A DNA stretch of 64,000 nucleotides, from positions 1 through 64,000 of the forward strand of contig CAIVJW010000073.1 of the NCBI GenBank assembly GCA_903906315.1, given 5' to 3'. Position 1 is the first letter of the stretch, and every line of letters begins with the position of its first letter. This DNA comes from an uncultured delta proteobacterium (GTDB taxonomy: Bacteria > Myxococcota_A > Polyangia > Polyangiales > Polyangiaceae). The notes below the pieces were generated by a model that made no database searches, was not told where the DNA came from, and saw nothing but the letters and a program-made list of their open reading frames with translations. This document shows, in pieces, positions 8,510 through 19,585 of the stretch. The position numbers and the translations under genes were made by a program.

Positions 8510-9784
8510 ATGCGGCCTCCGTGGACTCGTGCGTTCGGGTGGCGCGCTCGCGCGATCGCCCTCGGTCTCGTCCTCGTCGGCGCGGCGTGCGGCCGCGGGG
8601 GATCACCGCCGACCCGGGCGGCGGAGGTGCCGCCGTCCGCGGCGCCCACGACGGCCGGCGTCGGGGCGGAGGGCGCCGGCTTGCGCGCCGTGCCCGGGCT
8701 GCCGATCGACCCCGGGCACACCGTCGGCGATCCGACGATCCTCGAAAACCTCGCGGTTTTCCCCGTGTATGCGCGGGCGCAGGAGGACATCGGCGACTTT
8801 CTCACGCTCGACTCCGCGCTCGCCAAAGGCAGCGCCGTCGTGCGCGAGCTCGGGCCCGAGGCCGACGCCGTGCCGCTCCCGGATCGCGCGGCGAACGAGG
8901 AGCCCGCGCAGCAGCGATCACCGCAGGCGCAGCTGCAGAACGCCCCGATCCAGCGGGTCGCGAACCGCGCGCGGGGCGACGGCGCGCAGGTGAACACGCT
9001 CGTGATCGAGAACAAGGGCGAGCTGCCGATCCTCGTGCTCGCGGGGACGGTCGTGAAGGGCGGCAAGCAAGATCGGCAGATCGGCCAGGACTTCGTGGTC
9101 GGCGCGCGGTCGACCACGCCGGTCGACGCGTTCTGCGTCGAGCACGGCCGCTGGACGCAGACGCGCGAGGGCGTCGCGACGAACGGCCAGTTCGCGACGG
9201 CGCCGACGCTCGCCAACGACGAGGTGCGCGCGGCGGGGCAGTACGAGCGCAATCAGTCGCAGGTCTGGGCCAAGGTCGGCAAGGTCAACGCGGCGACCAA
9301 GAAGGCGAGCGCGTCGGGCACGCTGATGGCGACGCTCGACGACGCGGATCTCAAGGCCGCGCGCGCGAGGCTCGCCGGCGGCGCGCGCGCCCACCTCGAC
9401 GGGGTCGAGGCCGCGGGGGACGTGGTCGGCGTCGCGTACGCCGTCGACGGCGAGGTGCGCGCGGTGCGCTTCTTCCTGAACGCGAAGATGTTTCGCCAGT
9501 ACGAGCAGACGTTGGTGGAGACCGCGGCCGTCGACGCCGTCACCGCGCAGGCGACCGCCAAGGGCGCAGGCAAGCCGGTCGGATCCGGCGAGGCGACCGC
9601 GAAGGCGGTGGTCGACTTCGTGACGAAGGTCGGGTCCGGCCGGCGGGAGGAGCGCGACACGGCGGCGGAGAACGTCAATGCCTATCAGTTCTCCGACGAC
9701 GGGTGGTCGTCGCAGGCCACGATGAAGCCGAAGGCGGGCAAGCCCGCGAAGGCCGTGACCAAGGATTTCCTGCGGAAGAAGTGA
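8510..9784 (+). CDS. Secreted lipoprotein with ARPP-1-like domain
   Basis: 424 residues with a signal peptide ending LVLVGAACG (lipobox Cys at about 24). After a Pro/Ala linker comes ILENLAVFPVYAR, DFLTLDSALAKGSAVVRELG, NTLVIENKGELPILVLAG and VVKGGKQDRQIGQDFVV, the pattern I associate with the ARPP-1 domain (ARG and rhodanese-phosphatase-associated), whose function is poorly known. Here it is exported, which is less usual, and a Lys/Ala-rich second half follows. AAGGAGAGG precedes the ATG at 8510. It faces the giant VIT protein gene. Confidence 0.75.
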   Translation: MRPPWTRAFGWRARAIALGLVLVGAACGRGGSPPTRAAEVPPSAAPTTAGVGAEGAGLRAVPGLPIDPGHTVGDPTILENLAVFPVYARAQEDIGDFLTLDSALAKGSAVVRELGPEADAVPLPDRAANEEPAQQRSPQAQLQNAPIQRVANRARGDGAQVNTLVIENKGELPILVLAGTVVKGGKQDRQIGQDFVVGARSTTPVDAFCVEHGRWTQTREGVATNGQFATAPTLANDEVRAAGQYERNQSQVWAKVGKVNAATKKASASGTLMATLDDADLKAARARLAGGARAHLDGVEAAGDVVGVAYAVDGEVRAVRFFLNAKMFRQYEQTLVETAAVDAVTAQATAKGAGKPVGSGEATAKAVVDFVTKVGSGRREERDTAAENVNAYQFSDDGWSSQATMKPKAGKPAKAVTKDFLRKK

Positions 9785-9785
9785 T

Positions 9786-9802
9786 CGGCCGCGAGCGGGC
9801 CG
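9786..9802. terminator. Weak hairpin between convergent genes
   Basis: CGGCC (9786-9790) pairs with GGCCG (9798-9802) immediately after the ARPP-1-like gene. The stem is short and there is no T-run, so this is only a possible terminator. Confidence 0.25.
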
Positions 9803-9937
9803 AGGGGTGAACGTCCCGCTCGCCATGACGGCCCGTAGCGGCTGATATGTGATGCAGCACACAGACCACGCTGCGCGGCGACGGGCGGGCACACCGTGGG
9901 GAGGCGTCGTCGCAACGAGGAACGGCTCGATCCGGGG

Positions 9938-12900
9938 TCAGCGCTCGCGAAGCGCGCCCGCGTCGACCTCGTAGCGCCTCGTCGCAGCGGCCCCGCGCGC
10001 GAACGAGACGACCGTCGTCGACACCTTGGCCCCGCGATCGCCGTCCGGCGCGACCAGCGTCAGCACGGCCGTCGCCCCGAGGCGCGCCGCGTGCTCGATC
10101 TCGCCCAGCTCGAGGCGAACCTCGACCGCCGATCCCGCGCGCAGGGGCACGACGGCCGATCCGATGCCGAGGCGCGCGTCGCCCTCGTCCGCGGGCATCG
10201 GCGCGCCGATCGCGGTCGTCCACAGCGTCGGGTGCAGCTCCGGGTGCGCCCACGCGAGCGTCACGCGCGCGCCGTCGCGGGCGCCGCGGCGCTCGTCGGA
10301 GCGGAGGCGATCGAGGCGCGCGCCGATCGCCCGGGCCTCGTCGGACCGGCCCGCGCGCGTCGCGGCGAGCGCGCCCCACGCGAGGAACGTCGTCCGGAAC
10401 GCCGAGGCCGTGGCGGCTGCGCTGCGCGGCTCGTCGGCCGGCCCCGCGGCGGCCGCGCGCAAGGTCCACTGGATCGCGGCCTCGAGCCGGCCGAGGCCCT
10501 CGGCCGCCGCCGCGATCGAGATCGCGACCGTGGTGTCGTCGGGCGCGAGATCGGCGAGCGTCTCGTACTGGCGCATCGCGTCGGCGAAGAAGCCGTGCGC
10601 GCGCAGCAGATCGCCGAGCCAGCGGCGCGCGACGGGGTCGTCGGGGGCAAGCTCGACGATCTCGCCGAACGCGCGCCTCGCCTCGGCCTCGTCTGCCGCG
10701 CGCGCCGCGGGGTCGGGCGCGCGCGCCGCGATCCGCAGGAAGAGCTCGCCCACCGCCGTGCGCACGCCCGCGCTCGCGTCGGGCCGCGCGCGCAGCTCGC
10801 GGGTGAGCGCGCGCGCGCCGGCCACGTCGCCCGCGTCCTCGAGCGCGTCGAGCAGCCGCAGCGCGACCGCGAAATCGTCCGGCCACGCGGCGCGCAGCGC
10901 TCGCAGCTTGCGCGCGCGATCGCCGGGCGACGAGGCCTCGCGCACGACCTTGGCGAGCTCGCCTGGGTCGATCGCCTTGAGCCCCAGCGCGGCGTGCAGC
11001 TCGCGCGCCTCCTCGGGCGTGCGCCCGCGGACGACCAGGCCGCGATACACGACGTCGGCCGCCCACGGGTTCGGGGCGAGCGCGCGCCAGAGGGCGACCC
11101 TTCCGCGCGGCGTCGAGAGCGCGTCGAGCATCAGCGCGAGCAGCCGCGCCCGCTCCCGGACCGTGGGCGCCTCGCACGTCACGAGCGCGTTCTCGTAGGT
11201 CTGCGCGAGCATCGCGGGGATCGGCGCCGCGCGGGCGATCCGCTCGCGCCAGAGCGCCACGCGGTCCTCGAACGGCGCCGCGGCCGCGTCGCCGCACGGG
11301 CGCGCCGCGCGCGGCAGGACGCCGACGGTCACCGTCGCGCGCACCGGCGCCGCGGGCTCGGGCGGCGGCGGTGCGACCTTCGGCGCGGCCTTCGGATCCT
11401 CCTTCGCTGCGGAGGCCGCGGCGCCGTCCGGCGCGAACGCGAGCGGGACGAAGGCCGTGACCGTCCCGCCCTCGGGCACCGGGAACGAGAGCGCGCGGAG
11501 CGACTGCGCCACGCACGCGACGACCGTGCTGTCGGGCAGATCCGAGCCGGCGTTCGCGACGCCCTGCACGGTGCCGTCCTTGCCGATCGTGAAGCGCGTC
11601 CCGACGCGGCCCTGCAGGTTCGGGTTGCTCTGCAGGCCGTTCTCGTAGCAGAGGCGGTACCGGCCGAAGCTCTGCCGCACGATCCGCTGCACGACCTCCG
11701 GCGGCAGCCCGCCCTTGACCGTGATCGCGCCCAATCGAACGACGGGTGGGCTCGACCGGTGATTGCCGCCGAGCCGCCCGTGGCCCGATCCGAAGCCCTG
11801 TCCGGTGCCCGTCCCCGCGCCGTGGCCGATCGTGCCGATGCTGCCCAGGCCGATCCCCTCGCCGCGCCCACCGCCGCTGTCGCCGATGCCCGAGAGGCCG
11901 AGGCCGCCCGCGCCGAAGGCGTCGCCGACCTCGTCGCCCCACAGGTTTCCGCGCGCCGAGAGCGCGTCGTTGCCGATCGCGTCGTCGCGGCCCCACGAAT
12001 CGCCCTTCGCCCGGGCCTTTCCGTCGACCGAATCCGGCGACGTCGCCCCGGCCGGGGCCGGCGCGCTGTTGCCGCCGCTCGGTCCGGGCGCGCGCTTGGC
12101 CTGCTCCTCGTTCGCGCTCCGTCGGTCGAGACCGCCTGCGACCTTGCGTCGCGCGCCCTCGTCGTCGGAGGTCGCGCGGGCCCGTTCGGCGTCCTCGGTC
12201 GTCGCGGACCGCGTGCGCGGTTGCGAGGGGATCGGCGCGGCGACGCGGGAGCGGTCGGCGGCCTTGCGGCGCGCGAGGTCCTCGCGCTCCTCGCCCGTGA
12301 GCTCGTTCGTGGTCGGCACGTAGAGCGACGTGACCGGCGTGACGATGCCGTGGCGCATCCCGAGGTCGACCATCGCAGCGCGCCCCACGCGCTCGTCGAG
12401 GAGCTGCGCGAGCCGGCCCTCTGCCCAGCGTTGCGCGAGATCGCCCCGGTCGTCGAGCGCGCGCACGTCGAGGCGCTGCGTCACCGGAGCGGCGCCGGGG
12501 CCACGCGTGACGACGCTCGTCGGCGACGCGGGGCCGGTCGCGCGCCCGATCACGAGCAGGCTCTCGTCGGCGACGATCGCCCCCAGATCCCGCGGAAAGA
12601 TGCGCTCGACCGAGGGGCCGAGATCGACCGAGGCGCCCAGCAAGGCAGGGCGCTCGGCGTGCTCGAGCACGCGCAAGGCGGCGCGCGCCGCGCTGCCGCC
12701 GTCGCCGACGCGCTCGGCGAGGCCGCCGCGCGCGAGGCCGGCGAGCAGGCCGAGATCGGCGCGCTCCCCGACCCCGAGGCCGTACACGCGCACGGGCCGC
12801 GGCAGCTTGTCGAGGCGCCGGGAGAGCGCCTCGAGCGTCGCCTCGCCCACCGTCGGCACGCCGTCGCCGACGTAGACGATCACGCCGCGGCGCGCGGGAT

Positions 12901-14599
12901 CCAGGCGCGACGCGGCCTCCGCGAGCACGCCGCCGAGGTCGGTCGCGCCGCCGCGATCGAGGGTCGCGAGCGCGGCGAGCACCCGGCGGCGAGTCGGCTC
13001 GTCGACGGGCCCGAGGGCCGCGCGGTCCGAAGGCACGGCGTAGAGGCCCGTGTCGCTCGCCCACACCGCGGCGCGATCGCTCGGGCCGAGGTGGGCCAGC
13101 AGCGCGCCAACGGCCGCGCGCGCGACCGACAAGGAGGCCGCGTCCGTCGCGGCCGAGGCGTCGACCACGATGCCGACGTCGAGCCCCCCCGCCGGCGCCG
13201 GCACGTCGGTCGGGCGCAGGCGCACGATCACGTAGTCGGCCTCCGTCGTCGCGCGTCGCGCGGCGTCGGCGCGATCGTCGGGAGCGAGCGTGTCGACGGC
13301 GGCGGGGTGCGGCGCGCGGTAGCCGGCCGGATCGCTCGCGCCCCCATCGAAGAGCTCGATCGCGAGGTCGGCCCGCGGCACGAGGTCGTGCTCGCGGATC
13401 GTCACGGTCGTGCCGTCGCGCACGCCGTCCATCCCGACGCGCACCTCGTCGGCGCCGGCCTTCGCCAGGTCGATCCGCACCGCGAGATCCTCGATCACGG
13501 GCAGCGTGCCCTCCGCGCCCTCCGCGGCCATCGGGTAGACGTACAGGCGGCGCTCGCCGCGCGCGCCCGTCCGCCCGAGCCACTCCGCGTAGCGCACGAC
13601 CACGCGCCGCGACTCGCCCGGCCCGATCGGGTAGAGCCGCGCGCGGTACACGCCTGGCGCGTCCCACTCGAGCAGCGCCGGGTCCTCCTTCGACCCCTCG
13701 TAGACGTTCGCCTGGTACTGCGCGGCCGCGGCCTTCTGCTCCTTCACGCGGCCCCAGACGATCGCGCCGCCCCGGTCGACGCCGAAGCGGTGGAGCGTCG
13801 CGCCCGGCGGCGTGCGGAAGCGGTAGAGCCCCTCGAGCACCTCGGAGGTCGCGTTGAAGAACGTCTCGTCGACCTCGGTGAGCGCGAAGTCGCCGTCGAT
13901 CGTCACGCGCGCCTCGAGCCTCTGGATCGCGAGCGGCGCGCGCGGGGTGCCGTGATCGCCCGCCTTGCGTCCGCCGACCGTGCCCACGCCGAACGGCGCC
14001 GGTTCCGCCGACGGATCGGTGGTGCCGAGCCCGCCCGTCCAGTCGTCCCACGCCACCACCGGCGTCGCCGTCGCCGCAGCTTCCCCGACGTGGAGCCGCT
14101 CGCCGGCGCGCGCGCGCACGTCCGCCGTCGCGCGGACCTCGCCCGCGAGCACGTACGCCTCGGTCGCGCCCGGCCGCGCGTCGATCGACGCGCGCACGTG
14201 CGACAGCTCGAGCTTGCCCGTGGGCGTCGCCAGCCGGGTCGCGCCGGCCTCCGGCGTGTCGACGAAGGCGCGCCCCTCGGCGAGCTCGATCTCCGTCGCG
14301 CGCAGCACGAGCCGCGCCGGCCCGCGCACGAGCAGCGTCGCGCCGCCGTCGCGCCGGATCCACGCGAGCGCGCCCTCGGCGAGCGCGACCGCCTCGCCGT
14401 CGACGAGCCGCTCGCGCGGGTAGGGGTCGCGCTCGGGCTCCCCGGGCAGCGTCACCTTCACCCCGCGCCGCACGACGCGCAGCTCCGCCCAGGTCTGCGT
14501 GCGCGGCTTGCGAGGCGGCTCGGGCGCGCCGCAGCCGGCGCCGATCGCGGCGATCGCGGCGAGGATCACGATCGTGAGGTGGGCGCGGGGTCGGGTCAT
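9938..14599 (-). CDS. Giant FecR/VIT/VWA/AgmX/TPR lipoprotein
   Basis: 1553 residues. Signal peptide with Cys at 23 (IGAGC); FecR-like beta domain at about 45-185; VIT domain at about 220-350 (VDETFFNATSEVLEGLYRF); VWA domain at about 470-650 (LDVGIVVDASAATDAASLS); then YVPTTNELTGEEREDL, a common tail of VIT/VWA proteins; a long Gly-rich linker; an AgmX/PglI C-terminal (TonB-like) domain at about 955-1050 (VQRIVRQSFGRYRLCYENGL, GRVGTRFTIG); and TPR-like helices to the end. The MIDAS motif is imperfect (DASAA instead of DxSxS), so metal binding may be weak. The ATG at 14599 is chosen because it begins the signal peptide. Probably an envelope scaffold, possibly tied to gliding or envelope energy transduction. 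Confidence 0.88.
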   Translation of the reverse strand: MTRPRAHLTIVILAAIAAIGAGCGAPEPPRKPRTQTWAELRVVRRGVKVTLPGEPERDPYPRERLVDGEAVALAEGALAWIRRDGGATLLVRGPARLVLRATEIELAEGRAFVDTPEAGATRLATPTGKLELSHVRASIDARPGATEAYVLAGEVRATADVRARAGERLHVGEAAATATPVVAWDDWTGGLGTTDPSAEPAPFGVGTVGGRKAGDHGTPRAPLAIQRLEARVTIDGDFALTEVDETFFNATSEVLEGLYRFRTPPGATLHRFGVDRGGAIVWGRVKEQKAAAAQYQANVYEGSKEDPALLEWDAPGVYRARLYPIGPGESRRVVVRYAEWLGRTGARGERRLYVYPMAAEGAEGTLPVIEDLAVRIDLAKAGADEVRVGMDGVRDGTTVTIREHDLVPRADLAIELFDGGASDPAGYRAPHPAAVDTLAPDDRADAARRATTEADYVIVRLRPTDVPAPAGGLDVGIVVDASAATDAASLSVARAAVGALLAHLGPSDRAAVWASDTGLYAVPSDRAALGPVDEPTRRRVLAALATLDRGGATDLGGVLAEAASRLDPARRGVIVYVGDGVPTVGEATLEALSRRLDKLPRPVRVYGLGVGERADLGLLAGLARGGLAERVGDGGSAARAALRVLEHAERPALLGASVDLGPSVERIFPRDLGAIVADESLLVIGRATGPASPTSVVTRGPGAAPVTQRLDVRALDDRGDLAQRWAEGRLAQLLDERVGRAAMVDLGMRHGIVTPVTSLYVPTTNELTGEEREDLARRKAADRSRVAAPIPSQPRTRSATTEDAERARATSDDEGARRKVAGGLDRRSANEEQAKRAPGPSGGNSAPAPAGATSPDSVDGKARAKGDSWGRDDAIGNDALSARGNLWGDEVGDAFGAGGLGLSGIGDSGGGRGEGIGLGSIGTIGHGAGTGTGQGFGSGHGRLGGNHRSSPPVVRLGAITVKGGLPPEVVQRIVRQSFGRYRLCYENGLQSNPNLQGRVGTRFTIGKDGTVQGVANAGSDLPDSTVVACVAQSLRALSFPVPEGGTVTAFVPLAFAPDGAAASAAKEDPKAAPKVAPPPPEPAAPVRATVTVGVLPRAARPCGDAAAAPFEDRVALWRERIARAAPIPAMLAQTYENALVTCEAPTVRERARLLALMLDALSTPRGRVALWRALAPNPWAADVVYRGLVVRGRTPEEARELHAALGLKAIDPGELAKVVREASSPGDRARKLRALRAAWPDDFAVALRLLDALEDAGDVAGARALTRELRARPDASAGVRTAVGELFLRIAARAPDPAARAADEAEARRAFGEIVELAPDDPVARRWLGDLLRAHGFFADAMRQYETLADLAPDDTTVAISIAAAAEGLGRLEAAIQWTLRAAAAGPADEPRSAAATASAFRTTFLAWGALAATRAGRSDEARAIGARLDRLRSDERRGARDGARVTLAWAHPELHPTLWTTAIGAPMPADEGDARLGIGSAVVPLRAGSAVEVRLELGEIEHAARLGATAVLTLVAPDGDRGAKVSTTVVSFARGAAATRRYEVDAGALRER

Positions 14600-14717
14600 C
14601 GGGGGCTCGCGAGCGGGCGAGGCCACGCGCCCGAGGGGCGAGGCTCGGCGCGCTCGAGGTGAGTGTCCGGCCTGCGGCGTTTGTTCCCCCTCGGCGAGGC
14701 GTGGCGGCCGCACGCGA

Positions 14718-15788
14718 TCACGGCTTCGCGGGGCGCGCCCGCCCGCGCAGCGCGGCGTTCTCGGCCGACAGGCGCGCGACGTCGGCGCGGAGCGCGGCGA
14801 TCTCGCGATCGTGCTGCTGAAGCGCCGCGACGGCCATGCTCACGTAGCCGTAGAGGTCGACCCGGTCGCGCGCAGGCAGCACGGCCGGGCTGCCCGGCGG
14901 CAGGTCCTCGATGACGAAGCCGAGGTGCCGCGCCTCGTCGCCCTGCTTGTAGCGGTAGGTCGCGAGCCGCACCGCCATCAGCCCCTCGCGCAGCCGATCC
15001 GCGTCGTCGGCGCCGACGTACGCGATCGCCTCCTTCGCGCGCGCCGTCGAGATCGGGCAGCCGTCGTTGCGCACGTTCCACACGCCGTCCCTGCACTCGA
15101 TCAACGTCTGCCCGCACTCGCCCGGCACCTCGACCGCGCACGGCCCCGCCCCGGTCGCGCACGCCGTGCCGACCCGCGGTCGCGGCGACGGGCAGTACGC
15201 CGGGCCGGTGAAGCAGTGCCACGAGAGCTTCGCGGCGTCGCAGCAGTTGTCGACGATGCCCGCGTCCGCGTCGCACTTCTGCTGCTCGGTGGGGAAGCTC
15301 GGGCAGAACGGCCCGCAGAAGCAGTGGGCGCCGTCGTATTCGCACGTGAGCGCGCCCGAGCACGCCTGGTCGACGGGCACCGCGGAGGGCGAGGCCGCGC
15401 AGCCTGCGGGGTTCGGCGGCACACTCGGGGGCGTGGTCGGGCACGACGCCGCGCTGCCGTAGAAGACCGGGGACGCCCACGTGCCGCCCGAGGAGCACAC
15501 CCGCACGCTGTTGCAGAGCGGGTTGAAGTCGGCGCCGTACTCGCAGAGCAGGCCCTCCTTCGCGCAGGGCGCGCTCTGGCCCGGGTCCGTCGCCGGGCAG
15601 CCGGGGGCGAGCGTCCCGGTGCCCGTGCCGCCGCCTCCGCCCGCGTCTGCCCCCGCGGTCGTACCCGCGTCGGCGCGCGTCGTGCCCCCGTCGACGGTGG
15701 TCTGACCCGAGCACGCCGCGATCTCGGCGACGCTCCCGATGACGACGGCCCACGCGACCACGAACCCGGACCTGGCGGTGAAGACCAT
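14718..15788 (-). CDS. Cys-rich lipoprotein ending in an S74-type intramolecular chaperone
   Basis: 356 residues. Signal peptide with lipobox Cys at 26 (EIAAC), a Gly/Thr/Asp-rich linker, then three or four Cys-rich repeats (LLCEYGADFNPLC, LTCEYDGAHCFCGPFC). The last 100 or so residues change character: LREGLMAVRLATYRYKQ, HLGFVIEDLPP, VDLYGYVSMAVAALQQHDRE and a coiled coil (IAALRADVARLSAENAAL). This is the layout of the peptidase S74/endosialidase chaperone domain of phage tail fibres, which trimerises and cuts itself off. I do not see a clear catalytic Ser/Lys pair, so self-cleavage is uncertain. Upstream of the giant gene on the same strand, with 118 bp between. Confidence 0.75.
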   Translation of the reverse strand: MVFTARSGFVVAWAVVIGSVAEIAACSGQTTVDGGTTRADAGTTAGADAGGGGGTGTGTLAPGCPATDPGQSAPCAKEGLLCEYGADFNPLCNSVRVCSSGGTWASPVFYGSAASCPTTPPSVPPNPAGCAASPSAVPVDQACSGALTCEYDGAHCFCGPFCPSFPTEQQKCDADAGIVDNCCDAAKLSWHCFTGPAYCPSPRPRVGTACATGAGPCAVEVPGECGQTLIECRDGVWNVRNDGCPISTARAKEAIAYVGADDADRLREGLMAVRLATYRYKQGDEARHLGFVIEDLPPGSPAVLPARDRVDLYGYVSMAVAALQQHDREIAALRADVARLSAENAALRGRARPAKP

Positions 15789-15866
15789 GCCGCATCATCC
15801 CGCACCGCGCGCCAGCGCGCACCGGGGAGCGTCGGCGCGGCTGCCCGACCCGGCGCCGCGCCCCCG

Positions 15867-18218
<2,352 letters not shown>

Positions 18219-18326
18219 GGTGGGCTCGCAGTCGCGGCAGGCGCCTTCATTGGCGCCCCCAGCGAAAGTCGAGTAGCACGTTCCCCGTGCCGCCGGACGG
18301 GTGTTCCGCGGTGACGCCTGCCCGCC

Positions 18327-19487
18327 ATGAAGCGCGCGACCCCCCTCGTCATCCTGCTCCGGCTCGCGCTCCTCGTCGCCATCGCGGCGAGCGCGGCGCT
18401 GGTCATCGAGTACCGGAACGCCGGTGACCCCGCCTTCTGCGGCGCCGGCTCCGGCTGCTTCAAGGTGCGCGTGTCGGAGTGGAGCCACTTCTTCGGCGTG
18501 CCGCTGCCGACGATCGGCATCGCCGCCTACGTGGGCCTCTTCGGGCTCGCCCTCGTCGCGCGCACGCGCCTCCAATGGCAGGTGCTCGCCGCGCTCTCGT
18601 CGGCGGGGGCCGTGTGCGCGCTCGGCTTCATCGGCCTGCAGCACTTCGCCATTCACGCCTACTGCCCTTGGTGCATGGGCGTCGACACGGCCGCCATCGT
18701 CGCGGCCATCGCGTCGGTCACGCTGCTGCGCCGCGGCGCCGGCACGAACGCCGAGGACTTCCCCCCCGGCGAGCGCGTGACTCCGTGGGTCGTCGCGGCC
18801 GGCGCGGGGATCCTGCTGCCGTTCGTCTGGGCGCAGTACCCCGTGCACCCGCCGCTCCACCCGGAGATCGAGGCGCTCGCGGTGCCCGGCAAGGTCACCC
18901 TCGTCCAGTTCACCGACTTCGAGTGTCCCTACTGCCGGTCGCTGCACCCGATCCTCGAGGAGCTGCGACGCCAGCACGGCGACGCGCTCCACTTCGACCG
19001 CAGGATGGTGCCGCTCGAGCAGATCCACCCCGGCGCCGCCGTCGCCGCGTACGCCTACGCCTGCTCGCCCGAGTCGGCGCGCGACGAGGTCGCGGGCAAG
19101 CTCTACGCGATGCCGTCCCACGAGCTCACGCGCGAGGGCGTCGCGCGCGTCGCAGAGCCCGCCTGGCGCGCGGCGTTCGACGCGTGCGTCGACGGCCCCG
19201 AGGGCAAGGCTCGCGTCGAAAAGGACAAGCTCATCTTCGACCACGCCGGCCTGCGCGGATTGCCCCACACCGTCGTCGGCAAGTCGATCATCATCGGCGC
19301 GGACGCCGAGCGGCTCGCCCTGGCCGTCGAGATCGAGATCGCGGGCGGCCGGCCCGGGTTGCCGCTGCGGTACATGTTCCTCGCGCTCGCGGCCGTCTAC
19401 GGCGCCGTCGCGGCCTGGAGCGCGCGCGCGGTGCGCAAGCCCGGCAAGGCGACCGCGCAGGCCCGACCGCCGCCGACCGTCCCCTGA
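18327..19487 (+). CDS. Vitamin K epoxide reductase-DsbA fusion, disulfide bond formation protein
   Basis: 386 residues. The N-terminal half is a VKOR membrane domain with loop cysteines C38 and C44 (FCGAGSGCFKV), several helices and the CPWC active site at 113-116. After a helix near 150-170 comes a periplasmic thioredoxin-fold domain with FTDFECPYCRSL (CPYC at 200-203), as in DsbA, then a last helix near the C-terminus (YMFLALAAVYGAVAAW). Such fusions couple a quinone-linked oxidase with its own thiol oxidant, replacing DsbB plus DsbA. This fits a genome with many Cys-rich lipoproteins. All four VKOR cysteines are present. It diverges from rnr. Confidence 0.92.
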   Translation: MKRATPLVILLRLALLVAIAASAALVIEYRNAGDPAFCGAGSGCFKVRVSEWSHFFGVPLPTIGIAAYVGLFGLALVARTRLQWQVLAALSSAGAVCALGFIGLQHFAIHAYCPWCMGVDTAAIVAAIASVTLLRRGAGTNAEDFPPGERVTPWVVAAGAGILLPFVWAQYPVHPPLHPEIEALAVPGKVTLVQFTDFECPYCRSLHPILEELRRQHGDALHFDRRMVPLEQIHPGAAVAAYAYACSPESARDEVAGKLYAMPSHELTREGVARVAEPAWRAAFDACVDGPEGKARVEKDKLIFDHAGLRGLPHTVVGKSIIIGADAERLALAVEIEIAGGRPGLPLRYMFLALAAVYGAVAAWSARAVRKPGKATAQARPPPTVP

Positions 19488-19585
19488 ACGGATAGGGGGC
19501 AATCGGCGTCGGCGCGGGTCGCCCCCAAGCGACCTACGCTCCGGGCTCGGGGCGTGAGGGCGGGCGAAATGCGCTAGTATCGCCC

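Noticed and set aside
9896-14662. Plus-strand open frame of nearly 1600 codons opposite the giant lipoprotein
   Set aside because: The antisense frame is open only because stop codons are rare at this GC; composition is Arg/Asp/His-rich without domains, whereas the minus strand has a lipobox, VIT, VWA and AgmX motifs.
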